Shown: positions 1 to 10,170, counted from the stretch's first letter. The stretch is 64,000 bases of DNA from Gelria sp. Kuro-4 (GCF_019668485.1 NZ_AP024619.1:2473757-2537756), one strand, 5' to 3'. Translations and numbers: made by a program. Notes: generated from the sequence alone by a model not told the origin.

Positions 1-2
1 TG

Positions 3-248
3 GAAGGCGGCAGCACAGTCAACCACGCCGCCTTGCAGGCGGGGTTGATTGACAAGATCTATTGCCTGATAGCCCCGAAGCTGGTAGGGGGCGCTTCTGC
101 CCCCACCCCGGTGGGAGGCCGGGGCCGCAGTCTGATGAACACGGCCTGGTTGGCCAGAATTCATGGGACCCGCTTCATCGGCGAAGATCTGCTTATTGAA
201 GCCTACCCCAAATCAGGTGAAGGAGAAGGAACATGTTCACTGGATTAG
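3..248 (+). CDS. ribD: RibD, C-terminal end (partial at window edge)
   Basis: This is the last ~81 residues of the bifunctional riboflavin enzyme RibD (deaminase plus 5-amino-6-(5-phosphoribosylamino)uracil reductase); only part of the reductase domain is present. The frame is open from base 3 and begins with EGGSTVNHAAL, the ligand-binding signature near the end of the RibD/DHFR-like reductase domain, followed by AGLIDKIYCLIAPKLVGG. The beginning of the gene lies outside the window. It overlaps ribE by 16 bases, so the two are very likely co-translated. Because the 5' end is absent, nothing can be said about an FMN riboswitch upstream. Confidence 0.88.
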   Translation, partial: EGGSTVNHAALQAGLIDKIYCLIAPKLVGGASAPTPVGGRGRSLMNTAWLARIHGTRFIGEDLLIEAYPKSGEGEGTCSLD

Positions 249-883
249 TTGAAACCATGGGTAAGGTTAAGGAGCTTCGGTTGCTCGGCCGGCGAAACCA
301 GCTTGTGATCGAGGAACCGGGAATCGCCCAGCAAGTTAAGTTGGGGGACAGCGTGGCCATCAACGGTGTATGTTTGACCGTCGTGCAATGCGAAGGCGAC
401 CGGTTGATCTTTGATGTGATGCCTGAGACATTAAGAAAGACAAATCTTCGCTCCCTAACAAGGGGAGACTACGTCAACATGGAGCGGGCACTGGCAATGG
501 GCGACCGTTTGGGCGGTCATCTGCTGACCGGCCATATCGACGGCGTAGGGCAGGTGTCGGCCCGGCGCACAGAGGGTAATGCCATCATCTTTACCATCCA
601 CGCTCCCGAAGAGGTGACCTCACTCCTGGTTGAGAAAGGGTCGGTGGCTGTAGACGGGATCAGCCTGACCGTTGGTGACCTCGAGCCAAAGGGATTTTGG
701 GTCTCGATCATTCCCCATACTCTGGAAAATACCGTGCTGCAGCATCGCCGGCCCGGCGACAAGGTCAACTTGGAGGCCGACCTGATCGGGAAATATGTGC
801 TCCGGTACCTGAAGCGGCCTGCTCCCGGCAGCCCCGGAGGAATCACCCTGGATTTTCTCGGTCAACATGGCTTTCTAAGCTGA
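233..883 (+). CDS. ribE: Riboflavin synthase, alpha subunit
   Basis: The 216-residue product is the normal length for riboflavin synthase, which dismutates two 6,7-dimethyl-8-ribityllumazine molecules into riboflavin. It starts with the family hallmark [10 protein letters not shown] and has two tandem lumazine-binding barrels (about residues 1-95 and 96-195). Each carries a repeat-type motif: [10 protein letters not shown] in the first and [10 protein letters not shown] in the second. [16 protein letters not shown] follows the first barrel. A GGAGAAGGAA ribosome binding site lies just before the ATG inside the end of ribD. Second gene of the ribD-ribE-ribBA-ribH operon. Confidence 0.95.
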   Translation: MFTGLVETMGKVKELRLLGRRNQLVIEEPGIAQQVKLGDSVAINGVCLTVVQCEGDRLIFDVMPETLRKTNLRSLTRGDYVNMERALAMGDRLGGHLLTGHIDGVGQVSARRTEGNAIIFTIHAPEEVTSLLVEKGSVAVDGISLTVGDLEPKGFWVSIIPHTLENTVLQHRRPGDKVNLEADLIGKYVLRYLKRPAPGSPGGITLDFLGQHGFLS

Positions 884-911
884 GAATCACGCTTTAAAGG
901 AGACAACGTGC

Positions 912-2120
912 ATGGAGACTTTCACCTTTGCGCCCATTGAAGAGGTTCTGGAAGAGTTGCGACAAGGGCGGCCGGTGGTGGTTGTGGATGACGAGAACCG
1001 GGAAAACGAAGGGGATCTGGTGGCTGCCGCTGAAAAAATCACCCCTGAGATTATAAATTTCATGATCAGTTATGGTCGTGGTCTGGTTTGCCTGCCCGTG
1101 ACTGAAGAAAGAGCGGATGAACTTGACCTGAAACCCATGGTAACAGATAACAAGGATCCTATGAAAACAGCCTTCACCGTCTCCATCGACGCCCGTGAAG
1201 GTACAACTACGGGAATCTCGGCCTACGAACGGGCATTGACAGTTAAAAAAGTCATTGATCCCAAGTCTACACCCGCCGACTTCAACCGGCCGGGGCATGT
1301 CTTTCCCCTGCGGGCAAAAAAGGGGGGGGTCTTGAGGCGCGCCGGACACACCGAAGCCGCGGTAGACCTCGCCCGTTCGGCCGGCCTCTACCCAGCCGGG
1401 GTTATCTGTGAAATCATCAAAGCCGACGGCACCATGGCCCGCCTGCCGGATCTCATGGAGTTCACCAGGAAACATGGGCTGAAACTTTGCACCATCGCCG
1501 ATCTCATTCGTTTTCGCCGTCGCACGGAGAAGCTGGTGCGCAAGGTCGCTGAGGCCCGACTGCCTACCAAGTACGGCGATTTCACGCTTAAAGCTTACAA
1601 GGATGAGATTAGCAGCCTGCTGCACTTGGCCATTGTCAAAGGGGAACCTGGAGGCGACGAACCGACGCTGGTCAGGGTGCACTCTGAGTGCCTGACCGGC
1701 GATATGCTGGGCTCTCTCCGCTGCGACTGTGGTGACCAGTTGGCGCAGGCGTTGCGCAGTATCGAAGCAGAAGGCCGGGGAGTTGTCTTATACCTGCGGC
1801 AGGAAGGGCGGGGAATCGGCCTGGAAGCCAAGCTCCATGCGTACGCTCTCCAGGACCAAGGCCTCGATACCGTAGAAGCCAACACGGCTCTGGGCTATCC
1901 GCCGGACCTGCGGGACTACGGAATTGGTGCTCAGATCCTGGCGGATTTGGGCCTAAAGAGGATCCGCTTGATGACCAATAACCCCCGCAAGATTCATGGT
2001 TTAAGCGGCTATGGTTTAGAGATAGTCGATCGTGTACCGTTGGTTATACCGCCCACCGCTGAAAACCGTCATTACCTGGCTACCAAGCGCACCAAACTAG
2101 GTCACTTATTAAATCTTTAA
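912..2120 (+). CDS. ribBA: Bifunctional DHBP synthase / GTP cyclohydrolase II
   Basis: RibBA supplies both precursors of the pathway. The N-terminal half (~1-200) makes 3,4-dihydroxy-2-butanone-4-phosphate from ribulose-5-phosphate, and the C-terminal half (~205-402) opens GTP. The first domain shows the acidic metal-binding stretch [11 protein letters not shown] (~26-36) and the [13 protein letters not shown] signature. The second shows [18 protein letters not shown] (~256-273), containing the zinc cysteines, then [11 protein letters not shown] and the GTP-binding [12 protein letters not shown] region. The length of 402 residues is normal for a fused RibBA. GGAGACAACGTGC precedes the ATG. 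It lies 28 bases after ribE and 16 bases before ribH. Confidence 0.95.
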   Translation: METFTFAPIEEVLEELRQGRPVVVVDDENRENEGDLVAAAEKITPEIINFMISYGRGLVCLPVTEERADELDLKPMVTDNKDPMKTAFTVSIDAREGTTTGISAYERALTVKKVIDPKSTPADFNRPGHVFPLRAKKGGVLRRAGHTEAAVDLARSAGLYPAGVICEIIKADGTMARLPDLMEFTRKHGLKLCTIADLIRFRRRTEKLVRKVAEARLPTKYGDFTLKAYKDEISSLLHLAIVKGEPGGDEPTLVRVHSECLTGDMLGSLRCDCGDQLAQALRSIEAEGRGVVLYLRQEGRGIGLEAKLHAYALQDQGLDTVEANTALGYPPDLRDYGIGAQILADLGLKRIRLMTNNPRKIHGLSGYGLEIVDRVPLVIPPTAENRHYLATKRTKLGHLLNL

Positions 2121-2136
2121 GGAAAGGGGCAAGAAA

Positions 2137-2607
2137 ATGAAAACCATTGAGGGACAATTAAACGCATCTGGGAAACGTTTTGCCCTGGTGGCAGCAAGAT
2201 TTAATGAGTTTATAACGAACAGACTTTTGAGCGGTGCTGTCGACTGCTTAACGCGTCATGGGGCTGCCGGCGACGATCTTACCGTTGCTTGGGTACCCGG
2301 CGCCTTTGAAATTCCGCTGGTGGCCAAGCGGCTGGCCGGCAGCGGGCAGTATGATGCGGTGATCTGCCTAGGCGCAGTGATCCGTGGCTCCACTCCGCAT
2401 TTCGAATACGTCAGTGCTGAAGTCGCCAAAGGTATAGCCCAGGCGGCGCTGGAGACAGAGATTCCGGTGATCTTCGGTGTGCTGACCACGGACAGCATTG
2501 AACAGGCCATTGAGCGGGCAGGAACTAAGGCCGGCAACAAGGGATGGGAGGCCGCTCTTACGGCCGTCGAGATGAGTTCGCTCCTGCCTCAGATTAAAGG
2601 AGAATAA
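2137..2607 (+). CDS. ribH: 6,7-dimethyl-8-ribityllumazine synthase
   Basis: The 156-residue protein matches RibH, which condenses the RibBA and RibD products into the lumazine substrate of RibE and assembles as a capsid-like oligomer. Visible motifs are [12 protein letters not shown] near the N-terminus, [29 protein letters not shown] with the phosphate-binding region, and [23 protein letters not shown] near the end. GGAAAGGGG precedes the ATG. It is the last gene of the operon; the next promoter starts 27 bases downstream. Confidence 0.95.
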   Translation: MKTIEGQLNASGKRFALVAARFNEFITNRLLSGAVDCLTRHGAAGDDLTVAWVPGAFEIPLVAKRLAGSGQYDAVICLGAVIRGSTPHFEYVSAEVAKGIAQAALETEIPVIFGVLTTDSIEQAIERAGTKAGNKGWEAALTAVEMSSLLPQIKGE

Positions 2608-2634
2608 CTCAAATCGCCTGTTAAAGAAAAACTC

Positions 2635-2663
2635 TTGACAGGAGCAGCTTAAGGTGTTATTAT
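2635..2663 (+). promoter_or_regulatory. Sigma-A promoter of the aromatic operon
   Basis: A consensus -35 TTGACA (2635-2640) is followed, after exactly 17 bases, by -10 TATTAT (2658-2663). It reads into the T-box leader, with transcription expected to start near 2670. Confidence 0.8.
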
Positions 2664-2669
2664 CGTGAA

Positions 2670-2946
2670 CAAACCACAGCGCGAGCGCGATGACCGGGAA
2701 GAGTAGGTCGGCAGCGTGGAGTTTAGAGAGCCGGTGGGCGGTGCAAACCGGACTTCAGGCTCAGGCTGAATACGCCCGGGAGTGCGGACCGAAAGCCAGG
2801 CGCCGGCCGGTAGGCTCCGCCGGGAACTTCCGCCGTTAAAAGGAAGGGGGTATCGGGGCAGCCCTGTACCCTGAAGAGCGGCATGATGCAATTAGGGTGG
2901 TACCACGAAGTAAAGCCTTCGTCCCTTAGGGGAAGAAGGCTTTTTT
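2670..2946 (+). promoter_or_regulatory. T-box riboswitch, probable tyrosine specifier
   Basis: The leader contains a typical Stem I (AGTA and AGAGAG motifs about 2702-2740), the T-box sequence AGGGTGGTACCACG at 2894-2907 and an intrinsic terminator (GCCTTC 2915-2920 pairing with GAAGGC 2935-2940, then six Ts). In the specifier loop, GAA is followed by TAC at 2771-2773. The bases after this codon (GCCCGGGAG) are the same as those after the valine codon of the valS T-box in this window, which supports the alignment. TAC would read tRNA-Tyr, so uncharged tRNA-Tyr would turn on the whole aro operon. The T-box itself is certain; the specifier is inferred by eye. Confidence 0.9.
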
Positions 2947-3002
2947 GCTAGCATGAAAGAGCTGCCCGGGGCTCAAGCTGAGGGTTCAGAGGAGGCTGGA
3001 AC

Positions 3003-4046
3003 ATGGTCATCGTCATGCAGGCGGATGCCACACAAAAAGACATAGAGCAGGTGATTTCACGGCTGAAGGAGGCTGGCTTTGGCGTGCATCTCTCAGAAGG
3101 TACCGAGCGGACCATCATCGGCGCACTGGGCGGCAACCGCGAGGCCCTGGCCCAGCAGGCCCTGGAGGCCCTTGCCGGCGTGGAGCGGGTGGTGCCGGTG
3201 CTCCACCCGTACAAGCTGGTAAGCCGCGAGTTGAAGCCGGAGCCTACGGTAGTGAAGGTGGGCGGCGTGGCCATCGGCGGGCCCGAGGTGGTGGTTATCG
3301 CCGGTCCCTGCGCCGTGGAAAGCGAAGAGCAGATCCTGGCCACGGCACGGGCGGTAAAGGCGGCCGGGGCGCGCATCCTGCGCGGCGGCGCCTTCAAACC
3401 CCGCTCCTCGCCCTACAGCTTCCAGGGGCTCGGCGAAGAGGGGCTGCGCCTTCTCGCCCTGGCACGGGCCGAGACGGGCCTGCCCATCGTCACCGAGGTG
3501 CTGGACGTGCGCACCCTGGAGACGGTGGCCGCCCAGGCGGACATGATCCAGATCGGCGCCCGCAACATGCAGAACTTCGAGCTCCTCCGGGAGGTGGGCT
3601 TGCTCAAGCTCCCGGTGCTCTTAAAGCGCGGCCTTTCGGCCACCATCGAAGAGTGGCTGCTGGCGGCCGAGTACATCATGCGCGAGGGCAACAGCCAGAT
3701 CGTGCTGTGCGAGCGCGGCATCCGCAGCTTCGATACCGCCACCCGCAATACCCTGGATCTGGCGGCGGTGCCGCTGCTGCACCGCCTCTCCCATCTGCCG
3801 GTGATCGTTGATCCCTCCCACGCCACCGGCAAGTGGCGCCTGGTGGCGCCCATGTCGCTGGCGGCGGTGGCGGCCGGCGCCGACGGACTCATCATCGAGG
3901 TACACCCTGACCCCACCGCAGCGCTTTCCGACGGTCCGCAGTCCCTTACCCCGGAGCGCTTCCAGGGCCTGATGTTGAAGCTCCGCCCGGTGGTGGCGGC
4001 CATGGAGCGCAGCATCGCCGGCGCCGAGGGGGAAAGCGGCCGATGA
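3003..4046 (+). CDS. aroF: 3-deoxy-7-phosphoheptulonate (DAHP) synthase
   Basis: This enzyme condenses phosphoenolpyruvate and erythrose-4-phosphate, the first step of the shikimate pathway. The 347-residue protein has an N-terminal ferredoxin-like regulatory domain (~1-75), as in the Thermotoga/Bacillus type Ib enzymes. A TIM barrel follows with IAGPCAVESEEQI (~100-112), RGGAFKPRSSPYSFQGLG (~125-142), IGARNMQNFELL and VDPSHATGKW. The ATG has GAGGAGG upstream. It is the first gene after the T-box, so the committed step is under the leader's control; the regulatory domain suggests feedback control of the protein as well. It overlaps tyrA by four bases (ATGA). Confidence 0.95.
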   Translation: MVIVMQADATQKDIEQVISRLKEAGFGVHLSEGTERTIIGALGGNREALAQQALEALAGVERVVPVLHPYKLVSRELKPEPTVVKVGGVAIGGPEVVVIAGPCAVESEEQILATARAVKAAGARILRGGAFKPRSSPYSFQGLGEEGLRLLALARAETGLPIVTEVLDVRTLETVAAQADMIQIGARNMQNFELLREVGLLKLPVLLKRGLSATIEEWLLAAEYIMREGNSQIVLCERGIRSFDTATRNTLDLAAVPLLHRLSHLPVIVDPSHATGKWRLVAPMSLAAVAAGADGLIIEVHPDPTAALSDGPQSLTPERFQGLMLKLRPVVAAMERSIAGAEGESGR

Positions 4047-4954
4047 CCCTGGTGAAGCGGCTGGCGCTCCTCGGCACCGGCCTCATCGGCGGTTCCCTGG
4101 CGCTGGACTGGCAGGCGGCGGGGGCCGTGCGCGAGGTGGTGGGCTGGGATGTCGTACCGGCGGCCGTAGGGCTGGCCCTGGCCGAAGGTATTATCCAGGC
4201 GGCGGCCGCAAGCCCGGAGGAAGCTGTAGCCGGGGCGGACCTGGTGCTGGTGGCGGCGCCGGTCAAGGCCACCTGCGACCTGGCCGCCCGCCTCGGACCC
4301 CAGCTTAAAAGCGGCCAGATCGTAACCGATGTCGCCAGCGTGAAGGCACCCGTGCTGGCAGCCTGGGAACGAGCCTGCTCACCGGGGGTGGAGTTCGTCG
4401 GCGGGCACCCCCTGGCCGGCTCGGAAAAGGCCGGCCCCCAGGCGGCACGGCGCGGGCTCTTTCAGGGCGCGGCCTACGTCCTTGCGCCGGGCGGCAGCGC
4501 GAGTGCGCGCGCCACGGAGCTCGTAGCCGCCCTGGTGCGCCTGGCCGGGGCTGCGCCGGTGTTTCTCCCGGCGGAGCGGCATGACGCCCTGGTGGCCGCC
4601 ACCAGCCACCTGCCCCACCTCAGCGCCGTCGCTCTCGTGAGCGCCGCCGCCGAGCTCGCCGGCGGAGCCCTGGGCCTCAGCGCCGGCGGCTTCGCCGACA
4701 CCACCCGCATCGCCCTCAGCAGCCCGGTGATGTGGCGGGACATCTGCCTCACCAACCGCGACGCCATCCTGGCCGCCCTCGACTGCTTCAGCCGCCGCCT
4801 GGCCGCCGTGCGCGCCCTGGTGGCGGCAGGAAAGGCGGCACAGCTGGAAGAACTCTTCAACGTGGTCCGGGAGACCCGCTCCCAACTTACCAGTGCCAGG
4901 GAGGGAACAGCATGCGCTTTCTCACCGCCGGCGAATCCCACGGCCCGGCCCTGA
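4043..4954 (+). CDS. tyrA: Prephenate dehydrogenase
   Basis: TyrA oxidatively decarboxylates prephenate to 4-hydroxyphenylpyruvate, the tyrosine branch. The 303-residue protein has an N-terminal dinucleotide fold beginning LALLGTGLIGGSLAL, then DVASVK, GGHPLAGSEKAGPQAA and HDALVAATSHLPHL, all TyrA signatures. Bacillus TyrA carries a C-terminal ACT domain, but this one ends after the helical dimerisation domain, so feedback inhibition through ACT is not expected. It overlaps aroF by 4 bases and runs 43 bases into aroC. Its presence right after aroF fits a tyrosine-responsive operon. Confidence 0.93.
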   Translation: MTLVKRLALLGTGLIGGSLALDWQAAGAVREVVGWDVVPAAVGLALAEGIIQAAAASPEEAVAGADLVLVAAPVKATCDLAARLGPQLKSGQIVTDVASVKAPVLAAWERACSPGVEFVGGHPLAGSEKAGPQAARRGLFQGAAYVLAPGGSASARATELVAALVRLAGAAPVFLPAERHDALVAATSHLPHLSAVALVSAAAELAGGALGLSAGGFADTTRIALSSPVMWRDICLTNRDAILAALDCFSRRLAAVRALVAAGKAAQLEELFNVVRETRSQLTSAREGTACAFSPPANPTARP

Positions 4955-6087
4955 CGGCCATCGTCGAGGGTTTTCCCGCCGGCGTGCCCATCGCCAAGAA
5001 GGCTATCGACGGGGAACTGGCCCGCCGCCAGCGCGTCGCCGGGCGCGGCGCGCGCAGCACCCGGATTGAAGCGGACGAGGTGGAAATTTTAAGCGGCGTG
5101 CGCGGCGGCTTGAGCCTGGGCAGCCCCATCGCCCTTCAGATTAAAAACCGCGACTGGCCGCACTGGGAGCCCTACCTCTCCCCTGCCGGAGAAGTAAAGC
5201 GGGGACGCGAGCTGGTCTGCCCCCGCCCCGGGCACGCCGACCTGGCCGGCGGGCAAAAGTACGGCTTCGCCGACCTGCGCAACGTGCTGGAACGCGCCAG
5301 CGCCCGCTCCACCGCCGCCCGTACGGCGGTAGGAGCACTGGCGCGGCAGCTCCTGGCCCAGCTGGGGGTAAGGATCACCGGGTACGTGGCCAGTATCGGC
5401 ACAGTACGGCTGCCGGCGGAACGCGTGGCCGAAGCGGCGGTTGAAGAAATCGCCCGCCGCGCCGCTGCCTCCCCCGTGCTCACCCCCGACCCGGAGACGG
5501 AGACCGCCATGCTCCAGGTTATCGCCGCCGCTCAAGAAGCCGGTAACACTTTGGGGGGGACTTTCGTGGTGTTGGCTTCTGGCCTGCCGCCCGGGCTGGG
5601 CAGCCACGTGGAGTGGGACCGGCGCCTGGACGGGCGCCTCGGCCAGGCCCTCCTCTCCATCCCTGCGGTCAAAGGCATGGCCATCGGTGACGCCTTCGCC
5701 GTGGCGCAGGAGCCGGGTTCCGCTGCGCATGATGCCATTTTCTATGCGCCCAGGCGCGGCTACTGGCGCGCCAGCAACCGGGCCGGAGGCCTGGAGGGCG
5801 GTATAACGAACGGCGAGACCCTCGTGGTGACCGCCGCCGTTAAACCTATACCCACCCTCCTGAAGGACCCGCTTCCCAGCGTTAACATCCGCACGCGGGA
5901 ACCGGCGCGCGCCGCCGTAGAACGCTCCGACACCTGCGCCGTGCCCGCCGCCTGCGTGGTGGGAGAAGCGGCGGTGACCTGGGAACTGGCCCGGGCCGTG
6001 CTCGAAAAGTTCGGCGGCGACACCCTGGATGAGATCCGGGCGGCCTGGGAGCGCTACCAAGCCCGCCTCCAAGACTGGCCCCGGTGA
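4912..6087 (+). CDS. aroC: Chorismate synthase
   Basis: AroC converts EPSP to chorismate using reduced FMN. The start is the ATG at 4912, giving MRFLTAGESHGPAL, the universal N-terminus of the family; the frame is open further upstream but that extension is the tyrA overlap. The 391-residue product shows GRGARSTRIEADEVEILSG, the conserved RPGHADLAGGQKYG stretch and RSTAARTAVGALAR. It also has the later GIGDAFAVA-like region (MAIGDAFAVAQEPGS). GGAGGGAACAGC precedes the start. Confidence 0.95.
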   Translation: MRFLTAGESHGPALTAIVEGFPAGVPIAKKAIDGELARRQRVAGRGARSTRIEADEVEILSGVRGGLSLGSPIALQIKNRDWPHWEPYLSPAGEVKRGRELVCPRPGHADLAGGQKYGFADLRNVLERASARSTAARTAVGALARQLLAQLGVRITGYVASIGTVRLPAERVAEAAVEEIARRAAASPVLTPDPETETAMLQVIAAAQEAGNTLGGTFVVLASGLPPGLGSHVEWDRRLDGRLGQALLSIPAVKGMAIGDAFAVAQEPGSAAHDAIFYAPRRGYWRASNRAGGLEGGITNGETLVVTAAVKPIPTLLKDPLPSVNIRTREPARAAVERSDTCAVPAACVVGEAAVTWELARAVLEKFGGDTLDEIRAAWERYQARLQDWPR

Positions 6088-6159
6088 CCCGCCCGGCCTT
6101 CCCGTCCCGGCAGGGGGCCTTACCCGCCCCAATAAGCTACATAAGAAGGTGGAATCCCT

Positions 6160-7230
6160 ATGCTGGTCGAGCTTGGTGCACGCAGCTACGAAATCATCAT
6201 CCGTCCCGGCGCCTTGGTCGGCCTGGGCGCGGCTCTCGCCGGGCTCAACCCGGGCCGGCGCGCCCTCATCGTAAGCGATACCCACGTGGCCCCCCTCTGG
6301 GCAGAGAAGGTGCGTGAGAACCTTGCCACCGCCGGGTTCAACCCGGCCCTCGTCACCCTGCCGGCCGGGGAAGAAGCCAAGTCCCTGGGCTGGCTGGCCC
6401 ACCTCTACAGCGCCGCCGTGAGCGCCGGGTTGGAACGCTCCTCCCCCGTGCTGGCTCTGGGCGGCGGCGTGGTGGGGGATGCCGCCGGCTTCCTCGCCGC
6501 CACTTACCTGCGCGGCGTTCCCTTCATCCAGGTGCCCACCACCCTGCTGGCCCAGGTGGACAGCGCCGTCGGCGGCAAGGTGGCCGTGAACCTGCCCCAA
6601 GGCAAAAACCTGGTAGGCGCCTTCTACCAGCCCCGCCTGGTCCTGGTGGATCCCGAGGTGCTGACCACCCTCCCCGAGGACCAGTTCTGCACCGCCCTAG
6701 GCGAAGTTGTGAAGTACGGCGCTATCTTGGATGCGGCGTTCTTCGCCCACCTGGAGGAGCATCTCCCGGCCCTCCTGGCTCGGGATCCGGCCGAGCTCAG
6801 CACCGTCATCGAGCGCTGCCTTACCCTCAAGGCCCAGGTGGTGGAGGAAGACGAACGGGAGACCGGGCGCCGCGCCCTCCTCAACTTCGGTCACACGCTG
6901 GGCCACGTGCTCGAGGCCGCCAGCGGCTTCACCCTGCCGCACGGCGCAGCCGTGGCGCGCGGCATAGCGGTGGAGGCGGAGCTCGCCCGCCGGTTGGGGC
7001 TTTTGAGCAGTGAAGAGGTGCAGCGCCTGCAGGAGCTCATCGGCCGCGCCGGCCTTTCCACCGCTCTTTCCCCCGCCCTGTCCTGGGAAGAGGCCCGTCC
7101 CCTCCTCTACCGGGATAAAAAGGTGCGGGACGGCCGCCTCATCTTCGCCCTCCCGCAGGGCCTGGGCCGGGGCCGGGTGGTCCCGGTGCCGGAAGGCGCG
7201 GTAGAGCAGCTCTGGAGGGACCTGGTATGA
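6160..7230 (+). CDS. aroB: 3-dehydroquinate synthase
   Basis: AroB cyclises DAHP to 3-dehydroquinate with catalytic NAD and a metal ion. The 356-residue protein has the NAD-binding [38 protein letters not shown] and the metal-binding region [15 protein letters not shown] followed by [21 protein letters not shown] precedes the ATG. It sits 72 bases after aroC and overlaps aroA by four bases. The intermediate steps (aroD, aroE, aroK) are not in this operon and must be elsewhere. Confidence 0.95.
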   Translation: MLVELGARSYEIIIRPGALVGLGAALAGLNPGRRALIVSDTHVAPLWAEKVRENLATAGFNPALVTLPAGEEAKSLGWLAHLYSAAVSAGLERSSPVLALGGGVVGDAAGFLAATYLRGVPFIQVPTTLLAQVDSAVGGKVAVNLPQGKNLVGAFYQPRLVLVDPEVLTTLPEDQFCTALGEVVKYGAILDAAFFAHLEEHLPALLARDPAELSTVIERCLTLKAQVVEEDERETGRRALLNFGHTLGHVLEAASGFTLPHGAAVARGIAVEAELARRLGLLSSEEVQRLQELIGRAGLSTALSPALSWEEARPLLYRDKKVRDGRLIFALPQGLGRGRVVPVPEGAVEQLWRDLV

Positions 7231-8519
7231 ACGTAACCGTTTGTCCCGCCTCTTCCCCACTCCGGGGCACCATCACCGTGCCCGGCGACAAGTCCATCTC
7301 CCACCGCGCCCTCCTCCTGGGTGCGCTCGCCGAGGGCACAACCACCGTCCACAACTTGCTGCGCAGCGCCGACTGCCTGAGCACCGCCAGCTGCCTCAAG
7401 GCGCTGGGCGTTGGGATTGAGGGCCTGGAGGGAAGCGGCCCGGTTACCGTCGCCGGCCGGGGACTTCAGGGCCTGGCGGAGCCGGAAGATGTGCTGGACG
7501 CCGGCAACTCCGGCACCACCGCCCGCCTCCTCCTGGGCATCCTGGCCGGGCAGCCCTTCACCGCCCTTCTCACCGGCGATGCTTCGCTCCGCCGCCGGCC
7601 CATGGCGCGGGTGACGGCACCGCTCGCGCGCATGGGCGCGCAGATCCTGGGGCGCAGAGATGGTAGCCTGCTTCCTTTGGCCGTCCGGGGCGGTAGACTC
7701 CGGGGCGGCCACTTCGCCCTTCCCGTGGCCTCCGCCCAGCTGAAGTCGGCCCTGCTCCTGGCCGGCCTCAATGCCGAAGGCGAGACCAGCATCACCGAGC
7801 CCGCGCCCTCACGGGATCACACAGAGCGGATGCTCGCCGCCTGGGGCGTGCCGCTCCGGCGGGCAGGAAGCAGCGTTATTCTCCCAGCCGGCCCGCGCCT
7901 GCGGGCGCAAACCGTCTCCGTCCCCGGTGACATCTCCGCTGCGGCCTTCTTCCTCGTCGCCGCGGCCATCCTTCCCGGCAGCCAGGTCACCATCAAAGGG
8001 GTGGGCGTCAACTCCACCCGCACGGGCGTCCTCGATGTTCTGGCGCGCATGGGCGCCCCGGTCACCCTGACCGACCGGCACGAAGAAAGCGGCGAACCGC
8101 TGGCTGATATCACCGTTGCCGCCGCGCCGCTTCAGGGCGTCGAGATCGCCGGGCCGCTCATACCCCGCCTCATCGACGAGATCCCCGCCCTGGCCGTGGC
8201 CGCCTGCTACGCCCAGGGCGAGACCGTCATCCGCGACGCGGCCGAACTGCGCGTGAAAGAGAGCGACCGCCTGGCCGCCCTGGCCCGGGAACTGGGCGCT
8301 CTGGGCGCCGACATCCGCGAACTCCCCGACGGCCTCATCATCCGCGGCCGCCCCCTCCACGGCGGCGAAGTCAAGAGCCACGGCGATCACCGCCTGGCCA
8401 TGGCCCTGGCCGTCGCCGCCTTAGCCGCCCGCGGCCCCGTCACCATCGCCGGGGCCGACTGCGTCAGCATCTCGTTCCCTACCTTCTTCTCCCAGGTGCC
8501 GGGCACCCGGAGACACTAA
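7227..8519 (+). CDS. aroA: EPSP synthase
   Basis: AroA transfers the enolpyruvyl group of PEP to shikimate-3-phosphate. The 430-residue protein shows [20 protein letters not shown] near the N-terminus, [45 protein letters not shown] and [13 protein letters not shown], all diagnostic. Its normal ending ([11 protein letters not shown]) is followed by a short tail encoded by an 18-base palindromic sequence (8492-8509) that also occurs at 33257-33274. The stop codon overlaps that of the convergent amidohydrolase gene by four bases, leaving no room for a separate terminator. Confidence 0.95.
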   Translation: MNVTVCPASSPLRGTITVPGDKSISHRALLLGALAEGTTTVHNLLRSADCLSTASCLKALGVGIEGLEGSGPVTVAGRGLQGLAEPEDVLDAGNSGTTARLLLGILAGQPFTALLTGDASLRRRPMARVTAPLARMGAQILGRRDGSLLPLAVRGGRLRGGHFALPVASAQLKSALLLAGLNAEGETSITEPAPSRDHTERMLAAWGVPLRRAGSSVILPAGPRLRAQTVSVPGDISAAAFFLVAAAILPGSQVTIKGVGVNSTRTGVLDVLARMGAPVTLTDRHEESGEPLADITVAAAPLQGVEIAGPLIPRLIDEIPALAVAACYAQGETVIRDAAELRVKESDRLAALARELGALGADIRELPDGLIIRGRPLHGGEVKSHGDHRLAMALAVAALAARGPVTIAGADCVSISFPTFFSQVPGTRRH

Positions 8520-10108
8520 TTTCTGCGCCGCAAGGCCCTGCCTGCCCGCACACCGGTTAGCTTGCCTTTCTCCAGTGCCACCCGGCCGGCCACCAAGACA
8601 TGAGCGATGCCTTCCGGGTACCGGTTCGGCTCGGCGAAGGTGCCCTTCTCACGGACGGCCTCTGCATCGAAGATGGTGATGTCGGCCACCATGCCTTCCC
8701 GGATCAGCCCCCGGTCCTGCAGGCCCAGCCGCCGTGCCGGCAAAGACGTCATGCGCTTCACTGCCTGGGGCAGGGAGAGAACTTTCTCCTCCCGCACGTA
8801 CTTGCCCAAGAAGCGGGCGCAGGTACCATAGACCCGCGGGTGCGGCTTGCCGCCGACGATCCCGTCGGAGCACAGGGTCATGTACTCGCTCTGCATGATC
8901 TCCTTCACGTCATCCTCAGAGCCGTAGAAGATCGTCATGGTTACCGCGTCGTCCTCTTCGATCAAGAGGTCGCAGACCGCATCCAACGGGGTCTTGCCGG
9001 TTTGCGCGGCAATCTCGGCCACGGATTTGCCCTCAGCAAAGCGGTTCTTTTCCGTTTGCACGGCATTGACCATCACGTTCTCCCAGCCACAGGTGTCCAC
9101 CCAGTTTTCCCAGCGCTCCGGTTTGATGTTCTCTTGCACCTGCCGGATCTCCTCCCGGAAGGCGGGGTCTTTGATGTTTTCCAGGAGCTTGGTCGTGCCC
9201 CCGGTGTGGAAGCGGGGTGGGATGACCGCATCCAGCATGGTGCTGCCGGCAATATAGGGGTACTGGTCGAAGGTGACCTCCAGGCCCTGGGCGCGCGCCT
9301 CGTCCAGGAGGGCCAACACCTCGCCCGCCCGGCCCCAGTTACGCCGTCCGGCGACTTTCAGGTGTGAGATGTGCAGCGGGCAGCCGGCCTCGAGACAAAT
9401 CCCCGTCACTTCGCGGATGGAGTCGAGCACGTAGTCGGCCTCATTGCGCATGTGGACCACAAAGAAACCACCGTAGCCGGCCGTCACCTTGCACAGTTCC
9501 ACAAGTTCAGTGCGGTCGGCATACATACCCGGTGGATAGATGAGCCCGGTGGAGAAACCGACTCCGCCCTCCTCCATGGCCTGAGCTAGGATAGCCTTCA
9601 TGCGCTCGAGTTCCACGGGCGTGGCGGGCCGGTTTTCCCAACCCAGGGCCATGGCCCGGACGGCACCGTGCGGCACCAGCATCAGGGAGTTCGTCGCCGG
9701 CTGCACGGCATTAATCGCAGCCAAGTATTCCGCCATAGAGTTCCAGGGCCACTCGGTAAGGTAGGTGCCCAAGAGGCCTGAAACACGCCGCATCATCGGC
9801 CCTTTGTTAGCGTCATCCAGCGGAGCCACGGACAGGCCGTCCTGGCCCAGGAGGGCCGTGGTGATGCCCTGCATCAGCTTGGCATCTTCTTCAGGGTGCT
9901 TAAACACCCTGAGGTCCGAGTGAGTGTGCATGTCGATGAAACCGGGAGCGACGATTAACCCACTGGCATCAATAACGCGGGCAGCCTCCACTTCGACGAC
10001 ATGGCCCACCCGAACAATCCTGTCCCCTTGAACTGCAACGTCCGCCTTAAACCCGGGGTTACCGCTGCCGTCGATGACCTGACCGTTCTTTACCAGGACA
10101 TCTAGCAA
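8516..10108 (-). CDS. D-aminoacylase-type amidohydrolase
   Basis: This amidohydrolase-superfamily protein resembles N-acyl-D-amino-acid deacylases. It begins [16 protein letters not shown] and has the metal-site motif [11 protein letters not shown] (~60-70), then [26 protein letters not shown] and [14 protein letters not shown], and a late [12 protein letters not shown] chose the TTG at 10108 (530 aa) because AAAGGAG lies 9 bases upstream; the frame is open further upstream. It is the last gene of the minus-strand block driven by the sigma-54 promoter, separated from the upstream amidase gene by a perfect stem-loop. The substrate is unknown; other members act on dihydropyrimidine-like or N-acyl compounds, which would fit its neighbours. 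Confidence 0.82.
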   Translation of the reverse strand: MLDVLVKNGQVIDGSGNPGFKADVAVQGDRIVRVGHVVEVEAARVIDASGLIVAPGFIDMHTHSDLRVFKHPEEDAKLMQGITTALLGQDGLSVAPLDDANKGPMMRRVSGLLGTYLTEWPWNSMAEYLAAINAVQPATNSLMLVPHGAVRAMALGWENRPATPVELERMKAILAQAMEEGGVGFSTGLIYPPGMYADRTELVELCKVTAGYGGFFVVHMRNEADYVLDSIREVTGICLEAGCPLHISHLKVAGRRNWGRAGEVLALLDEARAQGLEVTFDQYPYIAGSTMLDAVIPPRFHTGGTTKLLENIKDPAFREEIRQVQENIKPERWENWVDTCGWENVMVNAVQTEKNRFAEGKSVAEIAAQTGKTPLDAVCDLLIEEDDAVTMTIFYGSEDDVKEIMQSEYMTLCSDGIVGGKPHPRVYGTCARFLGKYVREEKVLSLPQAVKRMTSLPARRLGLQDRGLIREGMVADITIFDAEAVREKGTFAEPNRYPEGIAHVLVAGRVALEKGKLTGVRAGRALRRRN

Positions 10109-10129
10109 TCGTTGTTCTCCTTTCAAGAA

Positions 10130-10160
10130 GTCCCTGCTGGCCACAGCGGCCAGCAGGGAC
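10130..10160 (-). other. Intercistronic stem-loop
   Basis: A perfect 13-base-pair inverted repeat (10130-10142 with 10148-10160, five-base loop) lies between the amidase stop and the amidohydrolase start. No U-tract follows on the minus strand, so it is more likely an mRNA processing or stability element, or a weak attenuator, than a full terminator. Confidence 0.7.
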
Positions 10161-10170
10161 AACTAGGATA

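Noticed and set aside
5089-6600. Long open frame antisense to aroC and aroB (about 500 codons)
   Set aside because: It is the complement of two certain genes in GC-rich DNA, has low-complexity Gly/His/Ala composition and no recognisable motif.
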